Of a DNA stretch of 34,954 bases, positions 24,079 through 32,866 are shown in pieces; position 1 is the first letter of the stretch, and every line of letters starts with the position of its first letter. The position numbers were made by a program, and so were the translations under genes. Location: positions 1 to 34,954 of the forward strand of contig JBEKZI010000016.1 in NCBI GenBank assembly GCA_049510055.1, in the 5' to 3' direction. The DNA comes from JALHTV01 sp049510055 (lineage in GTDB: Bacteria > Planctomycetota > Phycisphaerae > SM23-33). Below the pieces are notes generated by a model. That model did no database searches, was not told the DNA's origin, and was given only the letters and a program-made list of their open reading frames with translations.

Positions 24079-25488
24079 ATGACAACGGCAAGGACGTCTA
24101 ATTTCGGCGGGTATGTTCCGACCGCCGCGACCGCTGACGATAAAAATCTTCAGCGCGTTCCCCCTCAGTCCATCGAATCCGAGGCCGCCGTTTTAGGCTC
24201 GATGATCCTGCACTCCCCCTGCATCGACATCGTGGTGCAGGTGACGCACACGGAGCAGTTCTACCGTCCGGCCCATCAGTTGATCTACCAGGCCCTGATA
24301 GACATGCGCCAGACCGGCAAGCCCATCGACCTGGTGCTGCTGCGGGACGAGCTGGACCGCCGCAAGCAGTTGGAAGCGGTGGGGGGCGTAGAGTACCTGG
24401 TCGCTCTGGCCGAGGGCGTGCCCAGCGCCGCCAACGCGCAGTACTACGCCGAGATCGTCCGCGACAAGGCCATGCTCCGCGACCTGATCGTCGCCGGTAC
24501 GGACATGGTCCAGGACGCCTACCAGGCCTCCGACGTCGCCGGCGAGGTGGTCGACCGGGCCGAGAACCGCGTCTTCCAGATCGCCAGCCAGCAGATCGGC
24601 CAAGAGGCCGTGTCGCTGAAAGGATTGCTCGCCAAGACGTTCGAGACCCTCCAGGAGCACGAGGGGCGGATGATCACCGGCCAGGCCAGCGGCTACCATC
24701 CGCTGGACGAGCTGACCAGCGGCTTCCAGGCCGGGGAGCTGATTATCGTGGCCGCCCGGCCCTCGCTGGGCAAGACCAGCCTGCTGCTCAACATGGCCGA
24801 GCATATGGCCGTGGTGGATAAGGCGCCGGTGGCGTTTTTCTCGCTGGAGATGTCCAACTTGCAGTTAACCCAGCGGTTGCTGGGCAGTCACGCCCGCTAC
24901 AATCTGCGTCAGATGCGGCGGGGGATGTTGCCGGAGGACTGGACCAAGCTGCAACTGGCCGCCGGCGACCTGGAGCAGGCGCCGATCTTCATCGACGATT
25001 CGCCGCTGCTGACCTCGCTTCAGCTCCGTGCCAAGGCCCGGCGCCTGAAGGTCGCCCACGACATCAAGTGCGTCTTCGTGGACTACATGCAATTAATGAC
25101 CTACGCCGGCCGGGCCGACAGCCGCCAGGAGCAGATCACCGAGATTTCACGCGCCATCAAGGCCCTGGCCCGCGAGCTGAAGATTCCGGTCCTCTGTGCC
25201 GCCCAGCTCAACCGCGGGCCGACCGACCGAACTTCTCACCGTCCGCTCATGAGCGACCTCCGCGAAAGCGGTTCCATCGAGCAGGACGCCGACGTAGTGG
25301 CCCTGATCCACTGCGAGGACTATTACCACCAGGGCGAGGAAGCCTACACGCCCAACGGCATCACGGAACTGATCGTCGCCAAGCAGCGCAACGGCCCCAC
25401 GGGCATCGTGAGGCTGACGTTCCGGAAGGACTGCACTCGCTTTGAGACAGCCGCCCCCGAAAGCTTCCCAAGCGATGGGACGCTCTAA
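24079..25488 (+). CDS. dnaB: Replicative DNA helicase
   Basis: The protein is 469 residues from ATG 24079, with GGGAGGG just upstream; an in-frame ATG at 24046 is less likely. The N-terminal DnaB domain starts RVPPQSIESEAAVLGSMI. The RecA-like C-domain has Walker A ARPSLGKTS with K232 (the family norm is RPSMGKT, so Met is Leu here), FFSLEMS, Walker B VFVDYMQLM, the QEQITEISRAIKALARELK helix and the arginine-finger region LRESGSIEQDADVV. It unwinds DNA ahead of the fork. No intein is present. It ends the ribosomal run before the bam/lpx genes. Confidence 0.96.
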   Translation: MTTARTSNFGGYVPTAATADDKNLQRVPPQSIESEAAVLGSMILHSPCIDIVVQVTHTEQFYRPAHQLIYQALIDMRQTGKPIDLVLLRDELDRRKQLEAVGGVEYLVALAEGVPSAANAQYYAEIVRDKAMLRDLIVAGTDMVQDAYQASDVAGEVVDRAENRVFQIASQQIGQEAVSLKGLLAKTFETLQEHEGRMITGQASGYHPLDELTSGFQAGELIIVAARPSLGKTSLLLNMAEHMAVVDKAPVAFFSLEMSNLQLTQRLLGSHARYNLRQMRRGMLPEDWTKLQLAAGDLEQAPIFIDDSPLLTSLQLRAKARRLKVAHDIKCVFVDYMQLMTYAGRADSRQEQITEISRAIKALARELKIPVLCAAQLNRGPTDRTSHRPLMSDLRESGSIEQDADVVALIHCEDYYHQGEEAYTPNGITELIVAKQRNGPTGIVRLTFRKDCTRFETAAPESFPSDGTL

Positions 25489-25636
25489 AGCTCCCCGGGA
25501 GTGCGTAGGTGCTCCCGCCCGATGCGGCGGAAGGGGTTTGACTTTGCCATCGGCGGGAAGTATCGTCCCGCCCAAGACTGCCCCGGTTTCAGAGAAGCCA
25601 ATCGCCGGCACCCGTATCGCCTTGGTGGGATCTGCC

Positions 25637-27955
25637 GTGATCGCAAACATCCGACCGCTCTGGGTCGTCTGGGCCGCCGTGGCGGCTGTGTGTCTAGCCG
25701 CCCCAGCCGCCGAAGAACCCGCCGTCCCCCCGTCCACCGTCCTGGAAGTCCGCGTGGAGGGCAACCATCGCCTCTCCGCCGACGCGGTGCTGTCACACGT
25801 GCGGACCCGCGCCGGGACGCCGTTTGACGAGTCGGTGGTCAAGGCCGACGAGCAGCGGCTGCTGGAAACGCGCCAGTTTACCAACGTCGAGGCCACCAAG
25901 GCGGTCACCGACAAGGGCGTCATCGTGACTTTCACTGTGGCCGAGCGGGGGGGGGTTACAGAAATCCAGTTCATCGGCAACAAGGCGGTCAAGCCGGCCG
26001 AACTGGCCAAGACGCTGGCCTTCAGCGTGGGCGATCCGCTGGACCGGTTTTCCGTCGAAAACGGCCGCAAGGCCATCGAGGCTTCCTACCGCGACAAGGG
26101 CTATCCCCAGGTGGAGGTGACGGTGGACGAGGCCGCCCTCAAGGAAGGCCGGGCGATCTACACCATCCGCGAGGGCCCCGAGATATTCGTCCGGAAGATC
26201 CGCTTTGAGGGCAACACGCACTTCGGGTGGCTGAAGCTGCGGACCTCGATCGGCTCTTCGGAGCGGTTCTGGCCCATCATCACCGGCGTGCTGGACGAGG
26301 ATCAGATTCGCCGCGACGTGGACACGCTCCGCAACCTCTACGTGGAGGACGGTTTCCTGGACGCCGAGGTGTCCCGCCGCCTGGACGTTTCTCCCGATAA
26401 GAGCCGCGTGGTCCTGACGTTCCTGATTAAGGAAGGGCCGCGGTATCGCGTCCAGAACGTCATCCTGAGGGGCAACACGATGTTCAGCGACGCCGACCTG
26501 ATTTCGCGGCTGAGCCTCCAGGGCGATGCGTTTTTCACCGCCCAAGGATTGCAGCACGACATTAAGGCCATCGAGGACGCCTATGGCGAGTTGGGGTACA
26601 TCCACGTCACCGTGCGGGCCAGCAAGCAGTTTCCCGCCCCCGCGCCGCAGGACGTCGCCGCTCCGCCGCCCCTGGTGAACGTCGTGTTCAACATCACCGA
26701 GGACGACCAGTATCGCGTCGGCCGGGTGATCATCCGCGGCAACGCGGTCACGCAGGACCGCGTCATTCGCCGCGAGATGCGGTTCTTCCCCGAGCAGCTG
26801 TACAACACCGTCGCCGTGGATGAATCGCGCAAGCGGCTGATGGAGACGGGGCTGTTCAATAAAGTGACCATCACGCCGGAGGGCAACGCTCCGGGTGTTC
26901 GCGACGCCGCCGTCGTCGTGGAAGAGGCCCAGACCGGCCGGGTCATGCTGGGCGTGGGCGTGTCCAGCAACAGCGGCCTGCTGGGCAACGTGACCTACTC
27001 GCAGAAGAATTTCGACATCCTGGCCTGGCCGGGCGGGCAGCGCAAGTGGGCCGATGCCTGGAAGGGCGCGGGCCAGACGCTGACGATCTCCGTCGAGCCG
27101 GGCACGGAATTGAGCCAGGCCTACATCGACTGGCTCGAGCCGCGCCTATGGGACAAGCAATATTCGCTGGGACAGCGAGTGTACTTCTTTGATCGCAAGC
27201 GCGAAACGTACCGGGAGGAGCGCGTCGGCTACGTGCCGAGCTTCGGGCACCGCTTCGCCAACGGGTGGTACGGCGAAGTCTCGGCCCGCATCGAGGACGT
27301 CCACATCGGCAGCCTGGATAACGACGCCCCGCCGGAAGTCCGCGACGTCCAGGGCGACAATTTCCTGGCCGGGCCGAAGGTCACGTTCACGCGCGACCGC
27401 ACCGACAGCCGCTGGATGCCCAGCACCGGTGACCGTTTTCAGATCAGCGCCGAGGAGATCGGCGGCAGCTCCACGTTCACCGACGTGGCCGCCGATTACC
27501 ACATCTATCGCACGCTGTGGACGGACGCCCTGGACCGCAAGCACATCCTGGCCACGCGGGTGATGGCCGGGAACATCTTCGGCGACGCGCCGGTCTTCGA
27601 GAGGTACTACGGCGGCGGCATCGGGTCGGTCCGCGGCTTTAAGTACCGCGGCATCAGCCCGCGCAGCGAAGGCACCAACGAGCAGATCGGCGGCGATTTC
27701 ATCCTGCTGGCCGGGTCGGAGTACACCTTCCCCCTGATCGGCGACATGCTCCGCGGCGTGGTGTTCCTGGACACCGGCACGGTGGAGAAGCATTTCGAGG
27801 TCACCAACTATCGCTCCTCCGTGGGCTTCGGCGTCCGCTGGCTGATCCCGATGCTGGGACAGGTGCCGATGAGCTTCGACCTGGGCTTCCCGATCACCAA
27901 GAGCAGCCAGGACGACACGCAGCTATTCAGCTTCAGCGTCGGCTGGGCGTTCTAG
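25637..27955 (+). CDS. bamA: Outer-membrane protein assembly factor BamA (Omp85)
   Basis: The protein is about 772 residues. I chose the GTG at 25637 because it opens a compact signal peptide (WVVWAAVAAVCLAAPAAEE) after GGTGGGA; earlier in-frame starts (for example 25475) would add an Arg/Pro-rich leader overlapping dnaB. Five POTRA domains follow (about 35-440): VLEVRVEGNHRLS, VTEIQFIGNKAV, VRKIRFEGNTHF, VQNVILRGNTMF and VGRVIIRGNAVT each start one. The barrel fills about 450-772 and contains the loop motif VRGF (V665-F668) typical of Omp85, ending in an aromatic residue (FSVGWAF). BamA inserts beta-barrel proteins into the outer membrane. It leads a bamA-skp-lpxD-lpxC/fabZ-lpxA run as in many Gram-negatives. 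Confidence 0.95.
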   Translation: MIANIRPLWVVWAAVAAVCLAAPAAEEPAVPPSTVLEVRVEGNHRLSADAVLSHVRTRAGTPFDESVVKADEQRLLETRQFTNVEATKAVTDKGVIVTFTVAERGGVTEIQFIGNKAVKPAELAKTLAFSVGDPLDRFSVENGRKAIEASYRDKGYPQVEVTVDEAALKEGRAIYTIREGPEIFVRKIRFEGNTHFGWLKLRTSIGSSERFWPIITGVLDEDQIRRDVDTLRNLYVEDGFLDAEVSRRLDVSPDKSRVVLTFLIKEGPRYRVQNVILRGNTMFSDADLISRLSLQGDAFFTAQGLQHDIKAIEDAYGELGYIHVTVRASKQFPAPAPQDVAAPPPLVNVVFNITEDDQYRVGRVIIRGNAVTQDRVIRREMRFFPEQLYNTVAVDESRKRLMETGLFNKVTITPEGNAPGVRDAAVVVEEAQTGRVMLGVGVSSNSGLLGNVTYSQKNFDILAWPGGQRKWADAWKGAGQTLTISVEPGTELSQAYIDWLEPRLWDKQYSLGQRVYFFDRKRETYREERVGYVPSFGHRFANGWYGEVSARIEDVHIGSLDNDAPPEVRDVQGDNFLAGPKVTFTRDRTDSRWMPSTGDRFQISAEEIGGSSTFTDVAADYHIYRTLWTDALDRKHILATRVMAGNIFGDAPVFERYYGGGIGSVRGFKYRGISPRSEGTNEQIGGDFILLAGSEYTFPLIGDMLRGVVFLDTGTVEKHFEVTNYRSSVGFGVRWLIPMLGQVPMSFDLGFPITKSSQDDTQLFSFSVGWAF

Positions 27956-28024
27956 TGCTTCGGCCGAACGGGGGCGGCACGATGGCGGTCCGAAGCGTTC
28001 CCTGTATAATCAACCTTTAAAATT

Positions 28025-28148
28025 CCTAACACAAATGAAGCACAACGTTCACAAAAACCATAAAGGAATAAACGAAAAGACCCTTTTGGGAAGAAGCCCT
28101 TCCCCCCAAAAAAAACTTCGTGCCCTTTGTGGTTCGGCCGTTTATTCC
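28025..28148. repeat. Dispersed AT-rich element, copy B, with inverted segments
   Basis: The gap between bamA and skp opens with CCTAACACAAATGA (28025) and ends with CTTTGTGGTT (28125-28134), as in copy A near 23904. Inside are two inverted pairs: AACCATAAAG (28056-28065) against CTTTGTGGTT, with one change, and GGAATAAACG (28065-28074) against CGTTTATTCC (28139-28148), exact. The pairs are not nested in hairpin order. No gene is visible here. Confidence 0.45.
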
Positions 28149-28181
28149 GTCAGGCATTCTTAGTCCTAGGTGAGGTGAATC

Positions 28182-28793
28182 ATGAAAAAATTCTCTGTGA
28201 CGCTGCTGATCGTGGCGGCCCTGGTGGCCGGCGTGGGGTTCCTGGGGCGATCCGGGGCGCAGGACTCCGCGCCCGCCTCGGCGCCGGTGGCGCGGGTGGC
28301 CGTCTGCGACGTGCAGGAAATCTTCACCAATTACACTCGGGCCAAGGACCTGCTGGCCCAGCTCAACGACAAGCGCCAGGCCCTGGCGGCCGAGGATGAG
28401 CAGCGCGGCAAGGCCCTGGATGCTCTGGAGGTCGAACTGGGCGGGCTCAAGCCGGGCAGCAAGGAGTACGAAGCCCGGCTGGCCGAGGCTGAGCGGCTGC
28501 GGATCGACCGGACGGTCAGCGAGCAGTCCGGCGAGGCCGCCCTTCGCCGCGAGCATCGCCGGCTGACCATGGAAATGTACGCGGAGGTCAGCAAGATGGC
28601 GGAAGCCGTGGCCAAAGAACGCGGCTTTAACCTCGTGATCTACCGCGACCCCGATCTGGTGGACACCGACGAGACCCTGGAACTCCTGTCCCAGATCCGC
28701 AGCCGCAAGGTGCTCTACAGCGATCCGAGCCTGGACATCACCAAGGACGTGCTGGCCCGGCTGAACGAGGCCTACCGCGGCAGCAAACCCTGA
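28182..28793 (+). CDS. skp: OmpH/Skp-family periplasmic chaperone
   Basis: A 203-residue exported protein with GAGGTGA before ATG 28182 and signal peptide MKKFSVTLLIVAALVAGVGF. The mature start VARVAVCDVQEIF is the OmpH strand. A long charged helical hairpin follows (about 55-150), then the closing strand FNLVIYRDPDLVDTD and SLDITKDVLARLNEAY, as in the family. Skp trimers carry unfolded outer-membrane proteins to BamA, which is encoded just upstream, and lpxD follows. The protein is slightly longer than E. coli Skp (161). Confidence 0.88.
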   Translation: MKKFSVTLLIVAALVAGVGFLGRSGAQDSAPASAPVARVAVCDVQEIFTNYTRAKDLLAQLNDKRQALAAEDEQRGKALDALEVELGGLKPGSKEYEARLAEAERLRIDRTVSEQSGEAALRREHRRLTMEMYAEVSKMAEAVAKERGFNLVIYRDPDLVDTDETLELLSQIRSRKVLYSDPSLDITKDVLARLNEAYRGSKP

Positions 28794-28849
28794 GTCGGTG
28801 CGGACCTTGCCCAGGCCGCTTCCGGCCCGTATGATATGCCGGATTGGCC

Positions 28850-29896
28850 ATGGCTAACCGTACATTGACAGTCCAGGCTATTGCTGCGCTGGTCGGCGGG
28901 CGCGTGGAGGGAGATGGGAGTGTCTCCATCCGCGATATCGCCTCCCTGGAAACCGCCGGGGCGGGCGACCTAACCTTCGCCACCGACGCCAAATACGCTG
29001 CGCGCCTGACCGGTAGCAAGGCCTCCGCCGCCATCGTGGCCGCCGACGCGGCCGTCTCGGCCGCCATGCCGCTGATCCGCGTGGACCACGTCCAGGCGGC
29101 CGTGGCCAAGCTGCTGGACCATTGGGCGCCGCCGGAGGACAACCCGCCGCAAGGGATTCATCCCTCAGCCCTGGTCGCCGTCGGCGCCCAGGTGGCCGAC
29201 ACCGCCGCCGTCGGCCCGGGCGTTACGATCGGCCGGGGAGCCAAGATCGGCTCCGGCAGCGTGCTGCGGGCCGGGGTGTTCGTGGGAGAAACGGCCGTGG
29301 TGGGGCGCGACTGCCTGCTGGCAGAAGGGGCGGTCCTGGGCGCCCGTTGCGTGCTGGGCGACCGCGTGATCATCGGCCCCAACAGCGTCATCGGCTGGGA
29401 CGGTTTCGGCTACTACTTCGCCGACGGCACGCATCACAAGATTCCCCACATCGGCCACGTGGAAATCGGCGACGACGTGGAGATCGGCGCCTGCGCCTGC
29501 GTGGACCGCGCCAAGTTCGGCGTCACGCGGATCGGGGCCGGCACCAAAATCGACAACCTCGTGCAGATCGCGCATAATGTGCAGATCGGGCGGCACTGCA
29601 TCCTGGCCGCCCTGGTGGGGGTGGCGGGCAGCGCACGGCTGGGCGACGGCGTCATCCTCATGGGGCACGTCGGGATACGCGATAATATTACTCTGGGCGA
29701 CGGCGTCACGTGCGCGGCCTTCAGTGCCGTCGCCGGCGACGTGGAAGCCGGACAGACCGTCGCGGGCATCCCGGCGCGCGACGCGCGGGAAGTCATGCGG
29801 ATCGTTCAGGCCTGGCCGAAGCTGCCGGACCTGTTGAAGCGGGTCAGGGAACTGGAATCGAGGATCGGCGGCCTTGAGTCGTCAAAAGACCATTAA
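28850..29896 (+). CDS. lpxD: UDP-3-O-acylglucosamine N-acyltransferase
   Basis: The protein is 348 residues from ATG 28850 (an in-frame TTG two codons earlier is possible). It adds the N-linked hydroxyacyl chain to UDP-3-O-acyl-GlcN, the third lipid A step. The N-terminal UDP-binding domain (1-100) includes DIASLETAGAGDLTFATDAK. The left-handed beta helix includes NSVIGWDGFGYYF, the conserved DGFGY-type segment, and the catalytic H242 in IAHNVQIG. A C-terminal helix closes it. Its 3' end overlaps the lpxC-fabZ start by 23 bases. Confidence 0.95.
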   Translation: MANRTLTVQAIAALVGGRVEGDGSVSIRDIASLETAGAGDLTFATDAKYAARLTGSKASAAIVAADAAVSAAMPLIRVDHVQAAVAKLLDHWAPPEDNPPQGIHPSALVAVGAQVADTAAVGPGVTIGRGAKIGSGSVLRAGVFVGETAVVGRDCLLAEGAVLGARCVLGDRVIIGPNSVIGWDGFGYYFADGTHHKIPHIGHVEIGDDVEIGACACVDRAKFGVTRIGAGTKIDNLVQIAHNVQIGRHCILAALVGVAGSARLGDGVILMGHVGIRDNITLGDGVTCAAFSAVAGDVEAGQTVAGIPARDAREVMRIVQAWPKLPDLLKRVRELESRIGGLESSKDH

Positions 29897-31178
29897 ATCG
29901 CCCGTCACCGTGACCGGGCGGGGCTTGTTCAGCGGACAGCCCTGCCGGTTGCAATTTATCCCCGCCCCGGCGGACTTCGGGATCGTGTTCCATCGTCCCA
30001 GCGACAACGGGCCGGTGGCCATTCCCTGCAACGTCTCCAAGGTGACCCAGCGGCCTCACCGCACGTCGCTGAGCAACGGGGCGGCCTGCGTGGAGACGGT
30101 CGAGCACGTCCTGGCAGCCGTGAAAGGCATGGACATCGACAACCTGACCATCGACGTCAGCGCCGAAGAAACGCCGTCGTCCGACGGTTCGCCGCTGCTG
30201 TTCACTGAGGCCTTGCAGCAGGCCGGCGTGGTGGAGCAGGACCTGGAAAAGCGCGCGTACGTCATCGACCAGGCGGTGTCGGTCAGCGAGGGCGACGCGA
30301 TGCTGGCCGCCCTGCCGGGCCCCACCGATTGCCTGGACATCCTGTTCGACCTGGACTATCCCTCCGTGCCGGCCTTGGGGCGGCAGGTGCTGAGCTTCCG
30401 CCTCGGCCGGGATGATTTCCTCACCCAGCTCGCCCCGGCCAGGACGTTCACCTTGGAGCAGGAGGCCCGCCAGCTCCAGGAGCAGGGCCTCTGCACGCAC
30501 CTGACGGTCAAGGACATCCTGGTGCTCGGCAGCGAGGGGCCCATCGACAACGTGCTGCGGTTCCCCGACGAGCCCGTCCGCCACAAGATGTGCGACCTCA
30601 TCGGCGATTTGGCGCTGCTGGGCCGGCCCATCTGCGGGCGCATCGTCGCCTACCGCAGCGGGCACGAGCTCAACCACGCCCTGGTCCGCAAGCTGGCCGC
30701 CGCGATGGCGGCGCGCAGCCGGGCCGCCATCGGCGAGCCGGTGATGGACATCCGCCGGATCATGCGCGTCCTGCCGCACCGCTACCCGTTCCTGATGATC
30801 GACCGCATCATTCAGCTCGACGGCGATCAGCGGGCCGTCGGCATCAAGAACGTCTCCATCAACGAACCGTTCTTCCAGGGACATTGGCCCGGCCAGCCGG
30901 TGATGCCCGGCGTGATGATCCTGGAAGCCATGGCCCAGCTTTCCGGCATCCTGCTGAGCCGGCGGCTGGAGCACACCGGCAAGATCGCCGTGCTGCTGAG
31001 CCTGGACCGCGTGAAGATGCGGCGGCTGGTCCGGCCCGGCGATCAGCTCATCCTGGAATCCGAGGCCATTCGCGTCCACGCCCGCACCGGCCACTGCCGC
31101 TGCCGGGCCATGGTGGGCGACGAACTGGCCGCCGAGGCCGAGATCAAGTTCATGCTCGTGGACGCCGAACCGATCTGA
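29874..31178 (+). CDS. lpxC/fabZ: LpxC-FabZ fusion: UDP-3-O-acyl-GlcNAc deacetylase / 3-hydroxyacyl-ACP dehydratase
   Basis: A 434-residue two-domain protein. The start is the TTG at 29874, since the LpxC opening KTIKSPVTVTGRGLFSG begins five codons later. The LpxC half (1-285) keeps E77 and H78 (VEHVLAAV), H237 and D241 (RHKMCD) and H264 (SGHELN), matching the zinc ligands and catalytic residues of E. coli LpxC almost number for number. The FabZ half (about 290-434) has H302 in LPHRYPFLMIDR and E351 in GVMILEAMAQ, its catalytic pair. One half commits to lipid A; the other pulls 3-hydroxyacyl-ACP into fatty acids, so the fusion joins two competing users of that pool. Such fusions are known in Bacteroidetes and some other phyla. 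Confidence 0.95.
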   Translation: MSRQKTIKSPVTVTGRGLFSGQPCRLQFIPAPADFGIVFHRPSDNGPVAIPCNVSKVTQRPHRTSLSNGAACVETVEHVLAAVKGMDIDNLTIDVSAEETPSSDGSPLLFTEALQQAGVVEQDLEKRAYVIDQAVSVSEGDAMLAALPGPTDCLDILFDLDYPSVPALGRQVLSFRLGRDDFLTQLAPARTFTLEQEARQLQEQGLCTHLTVKDILVLGSEGPIDNVLRFPDEPVRHKMCDLIGDLALLGRPICGRIVAYRSGHELNHALVRKLAAAMAARSRAAIGEPVMDIRRIMRVLPHRYPFLMIDRIIQLDGDQRAVGIKNVSINEPFFQGHWPGQPVMPGVMILEAMAQLSGILLSRRLEHTGKIAVLLSLDRVKMRRLVRPGDQLILESEAIRVHARTGHCRCRAMVGDELAAEAEIKFMLVDAEPI

Positions 31179-31223
31179 CCGCGGCTTGCGGAGAGGTTTT
31201 TAGTCAAAGAGTCAGAGAGAAAT

Positions 31224-31988
31224 ATGCCAGAGATTTCCCGCCATGCCATCGTGGAATCCTCCGCGGAACTGGCCGACGACGTGTACGTCGGCCCCTTCGC
31301 GTATATCGGGCCGAAGGTGCGTCTGGGCGCCGGCTGCGTCATCGACGTCGGCGCGACGGTCACCGGCCAGACCACGCTGGGGGCCAAGTGCCACGTGTTT
31401 CCGATGGCCGTGATCGGCGTAGCCGAGGACAGCCAGCAGGAAGGCCGCTGTGCGCTCGGCCAGGCCAACCGCATCCGCGAGCACGTGACCCTCTGCGGCG
31501 GGGTCGAACGCCCCACGATCCTGGGCGACGATAACCTCGTCATGATCGGCTGCCGCGTCGGCCCCGAGGCCGTGGTGGGCAGCCATTGCATCCTAAGCAA
31601 CTACACGCAGATCGATGGCGGCGCGACGATCGAGGACTACGTGGGAACCAGCGCCTTTACGTTCGTGGCCTCGGGCATGATGGTGGGGGCGTACACCTAC
31701 GTGGTGGGCTTCACGGGCATCGACGACCACACGCCGCCCTACGCGATGGTGCAGGGGTTCCCGTTCCGCGTGCGCGGCGTCAATAGCGAAAAACTCCGCC
31801 GCTGCGGCTTCGGCGAGGAGGACATCCGGGCGCTGAAGGACGCCTTCCGCCAGCTGTTCCACGAGACCGGCGCCGCCGTGGACACCAAGACCCTCAAGCG
31901 ACTGTCGGCCAAGGCAAATCTCAACAGCCATGTGCGCCGGTTGATCGAGGCGGTCCAGCATCACGGCGAGCGGAGGCGCGAGCCATGA
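31224..31988 (+). CDS. LpxA-like acyltransferase paralogue lacking the catalytic histidines
   Basis: A 254-residue hexapeptide-repeat protein whose layout follows LpxA, including the C-terminal phrases PPYAMVQG, VRGVNSEKLRRCGF and a helical tail. Aligned by eye to E. coli LpxA, the segment MINAHIAHDC becomes MIGCRVGPEA: the catalytic H125 is P114 and H122 is R111. H144 and H160 correspond to G133 and A149. The segment before the active site is also changed (EDSQQEGRCALG in place of QDLKY). It is therefore unlikely to act by the LpxA mechanism. It overlaps the next gene, a His-complete LpxA, as ATGA, so the two are made together. It could be a partner subunit, a sugar-nucleotide-binding regulator or an enzyme of other specificity. 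Confidence 0.85.
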   Translation: MPEISRHAIVESSAELADDVYVGPFAYIGPKVRLGAGCVIDVGATVTGQTTLGAKCHVFPMAVIGVAEDSQQEGRCALGQANRIREHVTLCGGVERPTILGDDNLVMIGCRVGPEAVVGSHCILSNYTQIDGGATIEDYVGTSAFTFVASGMMVGAYTYVVGFTGIDDHTPPYAMVQGFPFRVRGVNSEKLRRCGFGEEDIRALKDAFRQLFHETGAAVDTKTLKRLSAKANLNSHVRRLIEAVQHHGERRREP

Positions 31989-32866
31989 GTCCGCTGGAGG
32001 TCGTTCGGGAGATTGCGCCTTTGGCCCGCGTGGCCGCCGAGGCGAAGATCGGGCCGTATTGCGTCGTTGGGCCGCAGGTGACCGTCGGCCCCGGCACGGT
32101 GCTGACCCGCCGCGTGACGATCGTGGGCCGCACGACCCTGGGCTCCGGCAACGTCATCGAGGAAGGCTGCGTCCTGGGCGCCGTGCCGCAGGACCTCAAG
32201 TACAGCGGCGAATCGACGCTCCTGATGATCGGGCATCGCAATCGCTTCGGCCCGCGCGTCACGGTGCACATCGGCACCGAGGCCGGCGGCTACCTCACCC
32301 GCATCGGCAACGACAACGTCCTTCGGGACGGCTGCCACGTCGCCCACGATTGCTACGTCGAAGACCGCGCGACCCTCGGCCGCAACGTCCTGCTGGCCGG
32401 GCACGTGCTGGTGCAGACCGGCGCGGTGCTGGAGGACATGGCGGGCGCGCACCACTTCACCACCATCGGCCGGTTCGCCCACGTGGGGCCGCGAACACCC
32501 ATCCGCCGCGACGTGCCGCCGTTCACCGACTACTTCAGCCAGGACAACGAGCGCATCCCGCCGGCCGTGCGCGGCATTCATCGCGCCGGCATCAAGGCGG
32601 CGGGACTGTCGGCCGCCGAGGAAACCGAGCTGCTCCGCGCGCTGAGGGAGCTGTTCGACGACGAGTCGGCGCTCCAGACCAAAATCGAGCAGTTGGAGAA
32701 CATGGGCGTGGAGGGCGAGGCGGCCGCGTTGTGCGAGTTCGTCCGCCGCAGCCTGGGCGGCGTGTACGGGCGCTACCGCGAGCTGTTCCGCGGCCAGCTG
32801 CCGCCGGAGGCGCTGCAATACCTCCCGCCGGAACTCCTGACCGCCTTTCGGAGGTCCAAGTCATGA
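31985..32866 (+). CDS. lpxA: UDP-N-acetylglucosamine acyltransferase, probable catalytic LpxA
   Basis: The protein is 293 residues from ATG 31985, overlapping the preceding stop. It keeps QDLKYSGE and all four conserved LpxA histidines: H118 and H121 (CHVAHDC), H140 (LAGHVLV) and H156 (GAHHF), at exactly the E. coli spacing. It should therefore transfer a 3-hydroxyacyl chain from ACP to UDP-GlcNAc (or the 3-amino sugar) in the first lipid A step. After DVPPF the C-terminal part departs from E. coli LpxA and is longer, with an Arg/Glu-rich helical tail ending in PPELLTAFRRS. The stop overlaps the oxidoreductase start as ATGA. Assignment to LpxA rests on the active site; other hexapeptide acyltransferases are less likely. 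Confidence 0.85.
   Translation: MSPLEVVREIAPLARVAAEAKIGPYCVVGPQVTVGPGTVLTRRVTIVGRTTLGSGNVIEEGCVLGAVPQDLKYSGESTLLMIGHRNRFGPRVTVHIGTEAGGYLTRIGNDNVLRDGCHVAHDCYVEDRATLGRNVLLAGHVLVQTGAVLEDMAGAHHFTTIGRFAHVGPRTPIRRDVPPFTDYFSQDNERIPPAVRGIHRAGIKAAGLSAAEETELLRALRELFDDESALQTKIEQLENMGVEGEAAALCEFVRRSLGGVYGRYRELFRGQLPPEALQYLPPELLTAFRRSKS

Noticed and set aside
25442..25636. An upstream extension of BamA overlapping dnaB
   Set aside because: The extra residues are Arg/Pro-rich and lie before a good signal peptide starting at GTG 25637; secreted proteins do not normally carry such a leader.
32059..32862. A frame fused upstream of the Gfo/Idh gene that might restore its missing N-terminus
   Set aside because: It is an alternate frame of lpxA with an Arg/Pro-rich product; no GxGxxG loop is encoded there, and the ATG at 32863 has a clear GGAGG.
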